Positions 39,836-51,066 of a stretch of DNA of 64,000 nt are shown one piece after another; within the stretch, counting starts at the first letter, position 1, and each line of letters opens with the position of its first letter. The translations under genes were made by a program, and so were the position numbers. Source of the DNA: Begonia masoniana (taxonomy: Eukaryota; Streptophyta; Magnoliopsida; Cucurbitales; Begoniaceae); contig CM039511.1 of NCBI GenBank assembly GCA_022432975.1, positions 19,928,557 through 19,992,556 on the forward strand, read 5' to 3'. The notes beneath the pieces were generated by a model that ran no database searches, had not been told where the DNA came from, and saw only the letters and a list, made by a program, of their open reading frames with translations.

Positions 39836-40682
39836 GGGAAATTATCAATTTGAACCCTGTACTATACACTGTTTTTCAATTCACCCCCTGTACTAAAAAA
39901 ACTAGCAAACCGAACCCTGTACTTTGATTTTGTTATCAGTTTTGACCTTCTATCAACAATTTCATTAAATCTTCATTTAAAAAAATACCAAATAATATTA
40001 GATTCAGTTGAAAGTTTTACCACATGTTCATTACTTAATGAGAAGATAATCTGAGAATTTTCGTGATTTTTTAACACATCTACGATTTATTATAATTTTA
40101 TTTTAGTATTTTTTTAAAATATTATAATAAATCAAACAAGTTTTAACAAATTACGCAAATTTTTTTATTATCTACCCATAATATGGTGATCATCTGGAAA
40201 ACGTTTCAAATAAATCCAGTATCTTTTGGTATTTTTTAAAATTAATCTCAGTTTCTTCTTTACTTTATAAATTAATTTTTAAAAAAATACCAAATAATAT
40301 TTGATTTATTTGAAAACTTTTCCACATGTTTAACTTATTATGGGTAGATAATAGAAAAAGTTTCGTGATTTTCTAAAATTTGTATGATTTATTATAATAT
40401 CTTTATAAAATATAAAAATAAAATTTCAATAAATCGTACATGTGTTAAAAAATCACAAAAATTTCTAGATTATCTTCTCATTAAGTAGTGAACATGTGGT
40501 AAAAATTTCATCTGAATCCAAGATTGTTTGTTAGTTTTTTCAATGAGGGTTTAATGAAATTGTTGATAGAAGGTCAAAACTGATAACAGAATCAAAGTAC
40601 AAGGTTCGGTTTGCCTGTTTTTTAGTACAGGGGCCGAATTGAAAAAACGTGCATAGTACAGGGTTCAAATCGATAATTACCC
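39836..40682. mobile_element. Foldback MITE, second copy (E2), recombinant
   Basis: An 847-bp copy with TATATCTTT on its left (39827-39835) and TAGTTTTAA on its right (40683-40691), so its flanks do not match. Its first about 145 bp equal the left end of the third copy; from about 40000 on it equals the first copy. This is the signature of unequal recombination between the first and third copies. Confidence 0.88.
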
Positions 40683-41242
40683 TAGTTTTAATGAACTTTC
40701 CTTTGTATTTTCAATACTCCGTGAATCTTGGAAGTACTGTTTTGGGTCATTTCTTTGACTCAATCCACGTACCTAATTGCTTGTTAGTAATCATCAAATT
40801 TGATAATTTTATATGGATAAGATCAATTAATTAACACATCGACAATAGTTATTTCACTTTTTTTTTCTTTTTCTATTATTTTGACATTATAAATTACACG
40901 CATTAATCATTAAATTGAATGATGTATCAAATTCTAAGATTATAATACAAAATTAAAATATAAGTCTAACATTACTTGTAAATATAATCTTATTGTGGAT
41001 AAATAGATCTAGTTATTTGTTGGTGAATAATACAACACAAGTGTACGTATCGTCGTAAGTAATACAGTGATCAACAAAGTGTTGAACCCGCAAAGAATTT
41101 ATAGAATCAAATTTTTAATTACCAATTTGCTCTTCAATTTATTTAAACAACTAAAATTTTGATTTAAAAAATAGATAATTTAAGTAGGAATAACATAAGA
41201 TAAGATAAAAAGACAATATATCTATTTTTTTAATATATCTTT
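40683..41242. repeat. Spacer between MITE copies, second copy
   Basis: Duplicate of 39278-39835, differing by a few T-run length changes near 40860. Confidence 0.85.
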
Positions 41243-42081
41243 GGGAAATTATCAATTTGAACCCTGTACTATACACTGTTTTTCAATTCACCCCCTGTAC
41301 TAAAAAAACTAGCAAACCGAACCCTGTACTTTGATTTTGTTATCAGTTTTGACCTTCTATCAACAATTTCATTAAATCTTCATTTAAAAAACTACCAAAC
41401 AATCTTGGATTCAGTTGAAATTTTTACCACATGTTCACTACTTAATGAGAAGATAATATGAAAATTATCGTGATTTTATAACATATGTACGATTTATTAT
41501 AATTTTATTTTAGTATTTGATAAAAATATTATAATAAATCATACAAATTTTAGAAAATCACGAAAATATTTATATTAACTACCCAAGATAGGTTGAACAT
41601 GTAGAAAATGTTTCAAATAAATCAAATATCGTTTGGTATTTTTTTAAAAATTAATTTATAAAATAAAGAAGAAACTGATATTAATTTAAAACAAATATCA
41701 AAAGATATTGGATTTATTTGAAACTTTTTCCACATGTTTACCACATTATGGGTAGATAATAAAAAAAATTTCGTAATTTTTTAAAACTTGTATGATTTAT
41801 TATAATATTTTTATCAAATATTAAAATAAAATTACAATAAATTGTATATATGTTAAAAAATTACAAAAAGTTTCAGATTATCTTCTCATTAAGTAGCAAA
41901 CATGTGGTAAAAATTTTAATTGAATCCAAGATCGTTTGGTAGTTTTTTAAATGAGAGTTTAATGAAATTGTTGATAGAAGGTCTAAACTGATTACAGAAT
42001 CAAAGTACAGGGTTCAGTTTGACGCTACAGGGGTGAATTGAAAAACAGTGTATAGTACAGGGTTCAAATCGATAATTACCC
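41243..42081. mobile_element. Foldback MITE, third copy (E3)
   Basis: An 839-bp relative with the matching 9-bp target duplication TATATCTTT at 41234-41242 and 42082-42090. Its interior differs from the other two at many positions, so it is an independent insertion of the same family. Confidence 0.88.
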
Positions 42082-42268
42082 TATATCTTTTTATTTTATA
42101 TAATCTTGCATTTTCATTTGATTGGTTAATATTTCGTTTCACAATCAATTAAAAAAATTTTATTTTTATTTCTTTGATCTATTTGATATTTTATTTGATT
42201 ACTTCGTATAATTTTATTTTATTTTTTATTCTAATCATATCAACATATATTAGTTCTTTTTTTATTCA

Positions 42269-42385
42269 GGATGCTAGCTCAATTGTAGAATACTCAACTT
42301 TTAAGTGCGATTAGCGTCTTTTGCACATTTATATAAAGTAACGGATTTGTCCATATTATGAGTAGAGTTTATAAGACCACAACTA
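42269..42385 (+). pseudogene. trnK: Plastid trnK-UUU 5' exon and intron start, nuclear copy
   Basis: The stretch starting GGATGCTAGCTCAATTGTAG and continuing AACTTTTAAGTGCGA, AAGTAACGGATTTGTCC and GTAGAGTTTATAAGACCAC follows the start of plastid trnK-UUU (5' exon, then the first about 80 bp of its group II intron), with about one change per ten bases. Only about 117 bp are present, and the 3' exon and matK are absent. It is an old nuclear plastid fragment and cannot make a tRNA. Confidence 0.75.
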
Positions 42386-42481
42386 GAACTGTGTACAAAA
42401 TCTTCAATCAGCTACACGTAGGGCTATTGATGAAGCAAAAAGATCTTCTCTTTCTTCTTGCACTTTTTGGATCAAGCTAGG

Positions 42482-42940
42482 TGTCAAGGTCCGGGCTTGT
42501 CCAAGGCATGTTGCCCATGGCCGCCCGTGCTGTTAGCTAAGTTTATTTCCTTTTTTAGTATTTCCATTGTACTCTTTTTTTTTCTATTTTTGGCAAGAGT
42601 GACTCCTCGCCACTATAGCATGTATACTACTGCCGTAGTGAAGATGGTCCAGATTGCTCTTTAGGGGGAGAGGCATGACTGCACGTAGACCCCCTACAAA
42701 CTGATGTAATTTGCTGCTAATCAATGAACAAGCTTTTTACATACGCTCTCTTTATGCACACTATGCTCAATGATGCTCATTTCGATTAATCTCGATCGCT
42801 CGTTGCTTACTCGTTAAACACAAGCGCTCTAACGAAGTGGGCACTCGGTGCCGTTGGCACGCTCGTTGGCTGACCCAGTACAAGTGCAATATTGGGTGCC
42901 GCATGGTCTCGTTAAGCCCCTCGTAAGTAGGACCGTGACA
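42482..42940 (+). repeat. 5' LTR of the non-autonomous chromovirus
   Basis: 459 bp, TGTCAAGG...CCGTGACA. It contains GCTCGTTGGC and CGAGCG-type short phrases near its end. Confidence 0.93.
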
Positions 42941-42942
42941 GT

Positions 42943-42955
42943 TGGTATCAGAGCC
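42943..42955 (+). other. Primer binding site, tRNA-Met type
   Basis: TGGTATCAGAGCC begins two bases after the LTR end and complements the 3' end of initiator tRNA-Met. Confidence 0.92.
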
Positions 42956-42982
42956 TAGGTTGGCTCAAGATCGTGAGAAATC

Positions 42983-44305
42983 ATGCCGAAGAAAAGTTCG
43001 ATGGAAAGGCCGAGTGGCCCATCGGATCAACTCGAGCGCCTCGTCGAGTTGGAAGAAGAACTACGGTATTTGCAAGACATACCGGATAACATTCGATTCA
43101 TAGAAGAACGAATGAGGGAAATGTCTGAATTCCCTACTGAGATAGCGTCTATTCACAACAGGATAGATGCCATACCGATTCCAGAGCTGCTGAATCGGGT
43201 GGAGACCCTCGAGTCCTGACAAGAAAAGGGAAAGGGAGTCTGCACAGGAGAAAGTTCTACAAGTGCAATGATCGGGGTCCTGGAGCGCGTCGAAGAGATC
43301 GAGCTCGCTCATACCCGATTGTCAGAAACAGTTTCTCAAGTAACCGAAGACTTCAGAATAATGTTTGATTCTCTCAGGGCTGAGATTTCCGAGATCAACG
43401 TTAAACTGAACCTTACTATGAGAGCCATGGGGAGCCAAACTCATATTACTGCTGCTACTGAGTTTGGTCGGGTGAAAATCCCAGAGCCAAAACCCTTTGG
43501 GGGAGCCCGCGATGCAAAAGAGATAGAGAACTTCGTCTTCGATATGGAACAATATTTCAAGGCCACTAAAACAGATGAAGAATCGAAAGTGACCTTGGCC
43601 ACAATGCATCTTATTGATGATGCAAAACTTTGGTGGAGATCAAAATACAATGATATCAGTAACGGCGAATGTGTGATTGATACTTGGGAAGAATTAAAAA
43701 GGCAACTAAGGGATCAATTCTTTCCAGAGAACGTTGAGTTCAACGCCCGCAGAATGCTCCGAGAGCTAAAGCAGACTGCAAGCATTCGCGAATATGTCAA
43801 AGGGTTTTCGGGACTCATGCTGAATATTAAAGATATGTCAGAAAAAGATAAGATCTTCACTTTCATCGAAGGTCTTAAACCGTGGGCCAGAACAAGATTA
43901 TATGAGCAGAGGGTGCAAAATCTTTCAAGTGCACTTGCAGCCGCAGAACGATTGTTCGATTATAACATCGAGGACCCTGGGCCAAAGAAGAACACTCACA
44001 GTGACTCAGATGACAACAAATTTCAGAAACTGAACACAGGAACTGATGAAAGGAAACCGTTTGTCCAAAGAGAAGGTTGTGAAACATCAAGAAATGCTAA
44101 CAACCAACGACAAACAAATAGGCCTATGTCATGTTTTCTGTGCAAGGGACCCTATCGAGTAGCCGAGTGTCCACATAGATCGGCCTTAACTGCTTTGCAA
44201 GTTGCAATTCGGGATGACGATTCAACTAAGGAAGCTGTTGAAGAAGAGTCTACCGAGATTGCTGCAGTTGGGACTATGACTTTCTTGTCAGCTATACAAC
44301 ATTAG
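42983..44305 (+). pseudogene. Chromovirus gag with one internal stop
   Basis: ATG 42983 opens a coiled-coil-rich N-terminus (ELEEELRYLQDIPDNIRF, IEERMREMSEF). TGA at 43217-43219 interrupts it, and the same frame continues to 44303-44305. The capsid-like part follows (KIPEPKPFGGARDAKEIENF, DAKLWWRSKYND, REYVKGFSGLMLNI), then a single cysteine knuckle CFLCKGPYRVAECP in which the usual histidine is replaced by Arg in this copy, as read here, so RNA binding may be weakened. The frame closes with TAG just before the protease segment. That TAG and the protease share one frame, so either read-through or a decayed codon is possible. Confidence 0.88.
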
Positions 44306-45271
44306 ATGGAAGAGCTGAGGAAGACCCCAGATAAAGGTCTCATGTATGTGGAGTCATTCATCAATAACAGATCTGCTAAAAGTACGATGATTGACTCGGG
44401 AGCTACTCATAACTTCATTACAAAGAAAGAAGCTCTCCGTCTGGGTTTGAAGCTAGAAAAGAATGGTGGTAGGATGAAAACGGTGAATGCGAAAGTGATG
44501 CCAGTGCTCGGGATTGTAAGGAGAGTCAAGTTGAAACTTGGCTCATGGACGGGACTCATTGACTTCGTCGTAGCACAGATGGATGACTTCGATATTATTT
44601 TGGGGATGAAGTTCTTGATAAAACATAAAGCCATCCCAATATCCTCAACGAAATGTGTAGTAATCACGAGTAACAACTCAACCGTTGTTCCGGCTATTCT
44701 TAAACCACCAAGTGCTATCAACATGAAGATGATTTCTGTTATGCAATTCAAGAAAAGATTGAAGCACAATACAGAGACAGATCGCTCTTATTTGGAGCGA
44801 ACTTCTAAGCACATGAAGAGGTGGGTAGCTAAGAAACCACAGCCAATGGAGTTTAATGCCGGTGACTTAGTACTGGTTAAGTTGTTACCCGAACAATTTT
44901 GCTTGAGGAATAAGAAAGACAATCGGCTCTTCAGAAAGTATGAAGGTCCTGTTGAAGTCATCGAGAAGGTCGGGAGAATGTCCTACCGAGTTAATCTTCC
45001 AGCATGGCTTAGAGTTCACCCTGTCATCCATGTCAACAACTTAAAGCCCTATCACCCAACCGACGAGAACCAAGAAAGGAATGACATCTCTAGACCAAGA
45101 ATCTCCATCAACAACCAGAAGAAGAAAGAAGTCAAAGAAGATTTCGCATATCTCCATCAGCAACCAGAAGAAGAAAGAAGTCAAAAAAGTTCTGGCAGAT
45201 CGAAGCGTCAAAACAAGCCGACGAAAGTACCAGGAATACCTCATCAGGTAGAAAGGACCAAGAGACGATGA
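44306..45271 (+). pseudogene. Fused protease and integrase C-terminal segment, followed by out-of-frame chromodomain
   Basis: Residues about 15-120 are an aspartic protease (MIDSGATHNFITKKEA, DIILGMKFLIKHKA). At about residue 150 the frame passes directly into the integrase tail: SKHMKRWVAKK, FNAGDLVLVKL, the GPF/Y part (KYEGPVEVIEKV) and VHPVIHVNNLKPYHP. RT, RNase H and the integrase core have been lost by an in-frame junction. The following chromodomain (KKVLADRSVKTSRRKYQEYL) is in another frame, because a 49-bp tandem duplication (45102-45150 and 45151-45199) shifts reading by one. That chromodomain frame also has a TAG at 45249. Confidence 0.85.
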
Positions 45272-45370
45272 AGTGTCATGGGCGAAAGCAAAAAGACTTG
45301 GAGAACTCATCACAGATGATCGAGGAATTCAAGAAGAAGCAGAGTTGACGAGAACGTCAACAGTTCAAAT

Positions 45371-45379
45371 AGGGGAGAA
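45371..45379 (+). other. Polypurine tract
   Basis: AGGGGAGAA lies directly before the 3' LTR at 45380, the expected place for plus-strand priming. Confidence 0.85.
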
Positions 45380-45839
45380 TGTCAAGGTCCGGGCTTGTCC
45401 AAGGCATGTTGCCCATGGCCGCCCGTGCTGTTAGCTAAGTTTATTTCCTTTTTTAGTATTTCCATTGTACTCTTTTTCTTTCTATTTTTGGCAAGAGTGA
45501 CTCCTCGCCACTATAGCATGTATACTACTACCGTAGTGGAGATGGTCCAGATTGCTCTTTAGGGGGAGAGGCATGACTGCACGTAGACCCCCCTACCAAC
45601 TGATGTAATTTGCTGCTAATCAATGAACAAGCTTTTTACATACGCTCTCTTTATGCACACTATGCTCAATGATGCTCGTTTCGATTAATCTCGCTCGCTC
45701 GTTGCTTACTCGTTAGACACAAGCGCTCTAATGAAGTGGGCACTCGGTGCCGTTGGCACGCTCGTTGGCTGACCCAGTACAAGTGCAATATTGGGTGCCG
45801 CACGGTCTCGTTAAGCCCCTCGTAAGTAGGACCGTGACA
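45380..45839 (+). repeat. 3' LTR of the non-autonomous chromovirus
   Basis: 460 bp, matching 42482-42940 with a few substitutions (for instance TACTACCG against TACTGCCG near 45530). Confidence 0.93.
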
Positions 45840-46125
45840 CTAGGCTTCTCCAGCTGAGCTGGCGTCGGGGCTCTAGATGCGCTAGCGATCTGCACATAGG
45901 GAAGTAGTTGTCCGGATTTCTCTGCACAAAATTCTCTGTTGCATCACCAAATTATCCAAAGAAAAGCTTTATTATTTTATTAAAAAAAACCATTATAAAG
46001 AAATTATAAACCTTAACATTCCAATCAAAGTCATCGAACATACACAGCGGAGTAGGCAAGTCTTTAGCCAAACCCTTAAACAACTCTCCTCGCGGATCCA
46101 AAATCGAATGAAGCGCATAAATAAA

Positions 46126-46931
46126 TCACACTGAGTTCAAAGAGAAAATAAATTGAACCGAACTAAATTGGATTTTGGCAGCATAAAAGATGTAATTCAT
46201 AATTTTGTTCTATCATTCTCGATTTTTGGAGAATAATGTTGCACATGTTTTTGTTTTCGCTTTCATAAACTTTTTATTTTCCATCAAACAGTTGTAAAAT
46301 ATTATAAATACTAGAAACAATATATCACTTGAATAAATTAACGAAATGTATAACACGTGCTAAACTTATAAGAGTAAAATTAAAAGATACACCTAATGTG
46401 ACTTGATCAACGAAAACGAAATTCGAGGGTTTTAAAATGGTGAGTCATATCAATATTTGTACCTCTCAATAAATAAAATAATGAGCTATCATAGATTAGA
46501 AGATTAGAAACAATAAACAAAAGAGAAGTATCCAATCAACATCGAAAGACAATTTTGAAAATGAATGTTGGCCCTAGAAAGGAAGAAGAGCCATTGGCTA
46601 ATTAGAGGCCCCTTTATCTCAACTTTGCCTCCTCTTGTTCTCTACAACCATTCCAACTTTGGCTCTAAGATTGGGCTACATTTAAATTTTGACTCTTCCT
46701 AATTTAATTATTATACACACTACTTGATCATTGCTACCTAAAAGTAGACATGTTATTCTTGTGCAAATGATATTATTATTTGTTAGAAATCGATCAATGA
46801 CGACTGAAAAAAGAAAATACGAATATAAGACACTGAATTTACGTAGAAAAACTACTTTGGAAAAAAATCACAAGTGGAAGAACAAATAATATTCAAGATA
46901 CAAACATGAGTTTTACACTCTGGTTTACATA
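46126..46931. other. AT-rich intergenic DNA
   Basis: No gene or RNA gene is supported. Confidence 0.5.
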
Positions 46932-46940
46932 AATTTATAA

Positions 46941-47132
46941 GAGTAATGTTGCGTTTACTATTTTATTTTACTCTTTAAACATACTTGTTGGCATGTCAAA
47001 TAATGATTGGTCTAGTTAAAATGCAATTAATGTGATAAATTAACTATTTATAATTTATTACATTAATTGTATTTTGACATGTTATCAATTATGTTTAAAG
47101 AGAAGAATAAGAGAATAAACGTAACATTATTC
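46941..47132. mobile_element. 192-bp MITE with 9-bp target duplication
   Basis: Inverted ends of about 42 bp: GAGTAATGTTGCGTTTAC on the left and, as complement, GAATAATGTTACGTTTAT on the right, both running to CTCTTTAAACAT. AATTTATAA flanks it at 46932-46940 and 47133-47141. The 9-bp duplication suggests Mutator-type mobilisation. Non-coding. Confidence 0.85.
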
Positions 47133-47141
47133 AATTTATAA

Positions 47142-48583
47142 ATAACAAAATTCTAGATGAAATCTACAATTCAGGCACAATCAACGCTACTCAAATAGAA
47201 TTCGGGTTACACCTAACTCTAATAATCACCACATTGACATAAATTTCAAAAGAGAGATTGAAAACTCGAACACATCAGTCTGCCCAAAACGAATTCAAAA
47301 TCCTTAATTTTAACAACTTCCACCTCGAAACGAATTATGATGCAAGACATGAATATTTAAATCTTCCATTTTCACGTCCTTAAAGAAGAACGGTAAAAGC
47401 ATTCAGGAATAAATTCAACAACTAATGGCGATTAAGTTTAAAAAACTCTTAAACCATTATGATAACATTTTCAAATCCCACAAATCTAAGTGAACTCAAA
47501 CCTTAAAAATTCCAATATATCATAACGATTCAAATTTTCATTCAAAAGTGAGATTATTTCAAAGATCTCATTATCACGAAACACACAGTTTTCAATAAAA
47601 TGTCTGATCTCAAAATCATTTACTTCAATAAAATATTCACACTACAAAATTGAAACTCAAAATCACATATATCGCTAGAACCAAAAAAATCTAAAAAAAA
47701 GTCAGATATTAATGCTATAACAAATCAACCCCACCCTAAAATATTCAATCAAACATCACCCCAACAATAATAGCATATATCACAAAATTCAAACATCATT
47801 TGAATTTTCAACCGAAAACAATATCGAAATTTGAGAAATTCTTGCGAATCCAAATTTATTTTAAATATCAAATTAAATATGTCACACGAGACTTAAACAT
47901 TATTTTTACTCATAAATTTGTTTTTGAACAACAATTTGATATTATATATTTTTATTTATGTACAGTGGATATAAATTATAAGATCTATGCTGAGTGTACA
48001 CTGGAATTATATAATTTATTTAATAATAATAATTGTTTATTAGAAATTATTAAAAATAATAAATAATTTGTACCCTTAATTAACAAAAAACTAAACATTT
48101 TAATAAACTAAATTCCAAATAGGATAACATTGTGTAAATACAATAAAATAATATTTTTTAGTAACTATCATCTGTCACATCATTATTTATTAAATATATA
48201 CTATTAGTAATTATTTATTTCAATTTAAATTATATGGTGACACTGCTTTCCATTTATTCAATTATCAACTATTTATCTTAATCTAAATATTTCCGGCAGT
48301 CATATGCTTCACCAATCATTTCGCAAAGGGTAATTACGCCATTGCAATAACGTCCAACGAAAAGATTCACCTGTGAGTCAAAGACAACTCGTCAGCGCGT
48401 GCAAATTCCACGCAAAAGGGTCAAAAGGCACTCAGAAACGTCCAGATGTCAGTTTACCAGAATACTTGACCTGCAATCACCGGTCACAGATCTCCTCGAT
48501 AATTTCTCTATTCTCATTTAGCTGGTCAGAGACTATCAGCTGACATTCATTGACTGTCTTCAGCTCGATCGAGTTGTGCGACA
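47142..48583. other. Intergenic DNA and promoter side of the PP2C gene
   Basis: AT-rich, with no gene. The last 250 bp become less AT-rich and probably hold the PP2C promoter and leader, but no certain TATA box was assigned. Confidence 0.45.
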
Positions 48584-50288
48584 ATGGTGGCAGAAGCTGA
48601 GGTGGTTGTTTGCAAAAAATGCGTGACTGTGTCCGATGTCTACCGCCTCGGAAACGGAAACGGAAACGGAAACGATTACGACCATCAATGTCGAGTCGTT
48701 GGAGATTTCGGTTCTCCGAGTATAAGCCGAGTTCGAACTTCAGAATCGGTTTCGATATCAGAGATGATGGTTAGCTTTCGATTACGATTTTTCCTTCCAA
48801 TATGATTTTATAGTGCATTAATTAAGATTAAACTGAAATATTATGTTCTTAGTGTCACTCTAGTTATATTTGACTATAACTAGATTAATGGTTTAGCCAA
48901 AAAAGTCTGTAAAATTGATTTTGAGTTTAGTTTAATGACTCAGTTGTTCGTTGTAGGTTTGCAAATCCAAAGAACAAGTTTCGGATTCTGTTCTTGTACC
49001 TTCGGATCTACGTTATTTCCCGACCATTTGCTCGGGGAGCTATGCCGATATTGGACCACGGCCATACATGGAAGACAAACATGTACAGATGGACGATCTT
49101 TCCTCGCATGTCGGGGGCTTGATCAAGTTTGCTCAGCCAAGTGCATTTTATGCGGTAAGAAATTTATTACTGCAACGTGATTGCCTAGACCTTGTTGATA
49201 CTGGGAAGTAATGGAGGGATATGATTGTAGGTGTTCGACGGCCATGGCGGGGCTGATGCGGCAAATTTCATAGCGAAAAATGCGAAGAGGTTTTTTTTTG
49301 AAGATGTCGATTTTCCGAATTCTCGGGAAGTAGACGAGGGTTTTGTGTTAGAAGTCGGAAACTCTCTTCGTAGGTCGTTTTAGTTGGCTGATCAAACTTT
49401 GGCAGAGGAAAACAGTGTGAGTTGTTCTTCCGGAACTACAGCTCTTACTGCTCTTGTCCTCGGAAGGTATTTGATTTCCAACTTTAGAATCATTTTTTAT
49501 GTTATTCCTAAAAGTTTACAAGCGTCGAAATTGCAAAACAATTTGCGTAAATTCAGACGGTTTGCTAATCGGCATGAGTACGATCGATAACTGTCAATTT
49601 TTTTGGATAGCTAATTATCAATTCAAGGAGTGTTGAGGGTCGATTAAACAATTCGCTAGTGGGTGATCAAAAAAATTACGAGATGGTCTATTTTGTATTA
49701 ATTTGAATACACGATCAGTCGATTTCGTTTCATATCGAATCATGTCTACTCTCTCTTTCCAGCCTTCTTATGGTGGCCAATGTCGGGGATTGCCGAGCCG
49801 TTCTATGCCGAGGAGGAGAGGCGATAGACATGTCAACCGATCACAGGCCAACTCATCCCTCCGAAAGGAAACGCATAGAGGAAGCGGGTGGCTTCGTCGA
49901 CGACAACTACCTCAATGGCATTTTATCTGTGACAAGAGCATTAGGCGATTGGGACATGAAATTCCCACGCGAGTCCCGTTCGCCTCTAATATCCGAACCG
50001 GAGATCAAGCACTCAGTCTTAACCGAGAAGGACGAGTTTTTGATCATGGCATGTGACGGAATCTGGGACGTCATGTCCAGTCAACAGGCCGTCAATTTAG
50101 TCCGGCGTGGGCTCCGCCGACACGGCCAGGTGGATAAGTGCACTAGGGACCTCGTTAGGGAGGCTTTGAGGAGGAATGCGTTTGATAATCTCACGGTAAT
50201 TGTCGTGTGCTTCTTGAAGATCGATCTAGACGATCTTTCCCCACCTCCGAAGCGGAAAATGAGATGCTGGAGCCTGTCTATTTTGTAG
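48584..50288 (+). pseudogene. Protein phosphatase 2C with a premature stop in exon 3
   Basis: Four exons with GT/AG introns join in one frame: 48584-48769, 48957-49154, 49231-49466, 49763-50288 (381 codons). PP2Cs are Mg/Mn-dependent Ser/Thr phosphatases, many acting in ABA and stress signalling. Motifs in order: [88 protein letters not shown] and DNLTVIV, so the metal-binding aspartates are all present. Exon 1 has a Gly-Asn repeat (GNGNGNGND). TAG at 49381-49383 (codon 179, after SLRRSF and before LADQTLAEE) would remove the second half. Everything else looks intact, so this is a very young pseudogene, a segregating null allele or a base-call error. By eye it resembles the DBP1-like group. 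Confidence 0.9.
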
Positions 50289-51066
50289 CTTGAGAAGTTG
50301 GTTAGACAGCATTTCAAACCAGATCTATATTTTGTTAATGACTTTTATTGGATCTAAATAATAATAATAATAAAAAAAAAGCTATATATAATTCCTAAAT
50401 AGCAAAGAAATTAGAAAAAAAATTATATAAAAATTTACGTGAAAAATCCGTACGAGAAAAATTTACATACAAAAATGAGAAAAATTCACTCAGTCAAAGA
50501 TAAATTACACGAGCTTATGCATGGTTAAACGAAAAAACATAATAAATATAAAGTTCATAATTTAGTTATTTGCTTATCTCACGCAACGGGTATTCTATAA
50601 GTAGGTAAAAATGGAATTCCGGTCACTAAATTCTAACATAATCCATACGACCATAAACATGGATTCCGTCACTATCGATTAGTATAACGCAGAAAAATTC
50701 AATTAGAGACTATTTTAAGGTTGTTTTGTTCTTTCAAGAACAAAATAAGACAATGGTGGAACTGTAAATTATGTTTTATTCAGTAATAACAAACAGGATC
50801 TGTCTCTAAGAAACATACATGTTTATTTTTTTTGCCAAAAATAGAATCCAATGAGAAAGAATTACCAGCCAGAACCAAGTAGAAACTATAAGACATATGC
50901 TCCAGATCCTCACATGCAGGGTCTATCTCCAACAAACTACATGGGTTGGTCTTTAAATCCTTAGTTTTTGTCAAAATAGAATCCAATTTTGAAAGAATAG
51001 CCAAACCTGAACCAAGTAGAAAATAGGAAAATTGGTTTCAGATCCTCCTCACAAGGTTGATTCTGA
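50289..51066. other. Intergenic DNA between convergent genes
   Basis: Between the PP2C and SRPBCC gene ends. An imperfect direct repeat of about 130 bp (50800-50930 and 50940-51055) shares GAACCAAGTAGAAA, CAAAAATAGAATCCAAT and CAGATCCTC phrases; it probably lies in the 3' UTR of the minus-strand gene. Confidence 0.5.

Larger units (their letters stand above)
42482..45839 (+). mobile_element. Non-autonomous chromovirus, complete from LTR to LTR
   Basis: LTRs of 459 and 460 bp (42482-42940 and 45380-45839) both begin TGTCAAGGTCC and end GACCGTGACA. The target duplication CTAGG lies at 42477-42481 and 45840-45844. A tRNA-Met primer binding site and a polypurine tract are present. Gag and protease are followed directly by the integrase C-terminal part and a chromodomain; RT, RNase H and the integrase core are missing. 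The LTRs differ at only a handful of positions, so insertion was fairly recent. Confidence 0.95.
42404..46125 (-). pseudogene. Unidentified gene 3' end, split by an LTR retrotransposon
   Basis: On the minus strand a frame from about 46125 (containing ILDPRGELFKGLAKDLPT and LCMFDDFDWNVK) ends at a donor AAG|GTTTAT at 46012. An acceptor GTGCAG at 45890 opens 45889-45845, coding ASRAPTPAQLEK. The frame then meets the element inserted at CCTAG and continues beyond it at 42476, coding LIQKVQEEREDLFASS, to TGA at 42406-42404. Splice phases agree and no stop occurs in about 77 codons when the insertion is ignored. I do not recognise the protein, and no further upstream exon was identified. This could be a true gene tail or a chance frame. 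Confidence 0.35.

Noticed and set aside
39244..40834. Two identical 61-codon frames (MHSTGFKSIITL)
   Set aside because: They start in the right arm of a MITE and run into AT-rich spacer; they are identical only because of the 1405-bp duplication.
42269..42385. Functional tRNA-Lys gene
   Set aside because: Only the 5' exon and part of a group II intron are present, with substitutions; the 3' exon is missing.
47800..48066. 88-codon frame MNFQPKTISKF
   Set aside because: Very AT-rich, composition-driven, no domain and no splice or promoter context.
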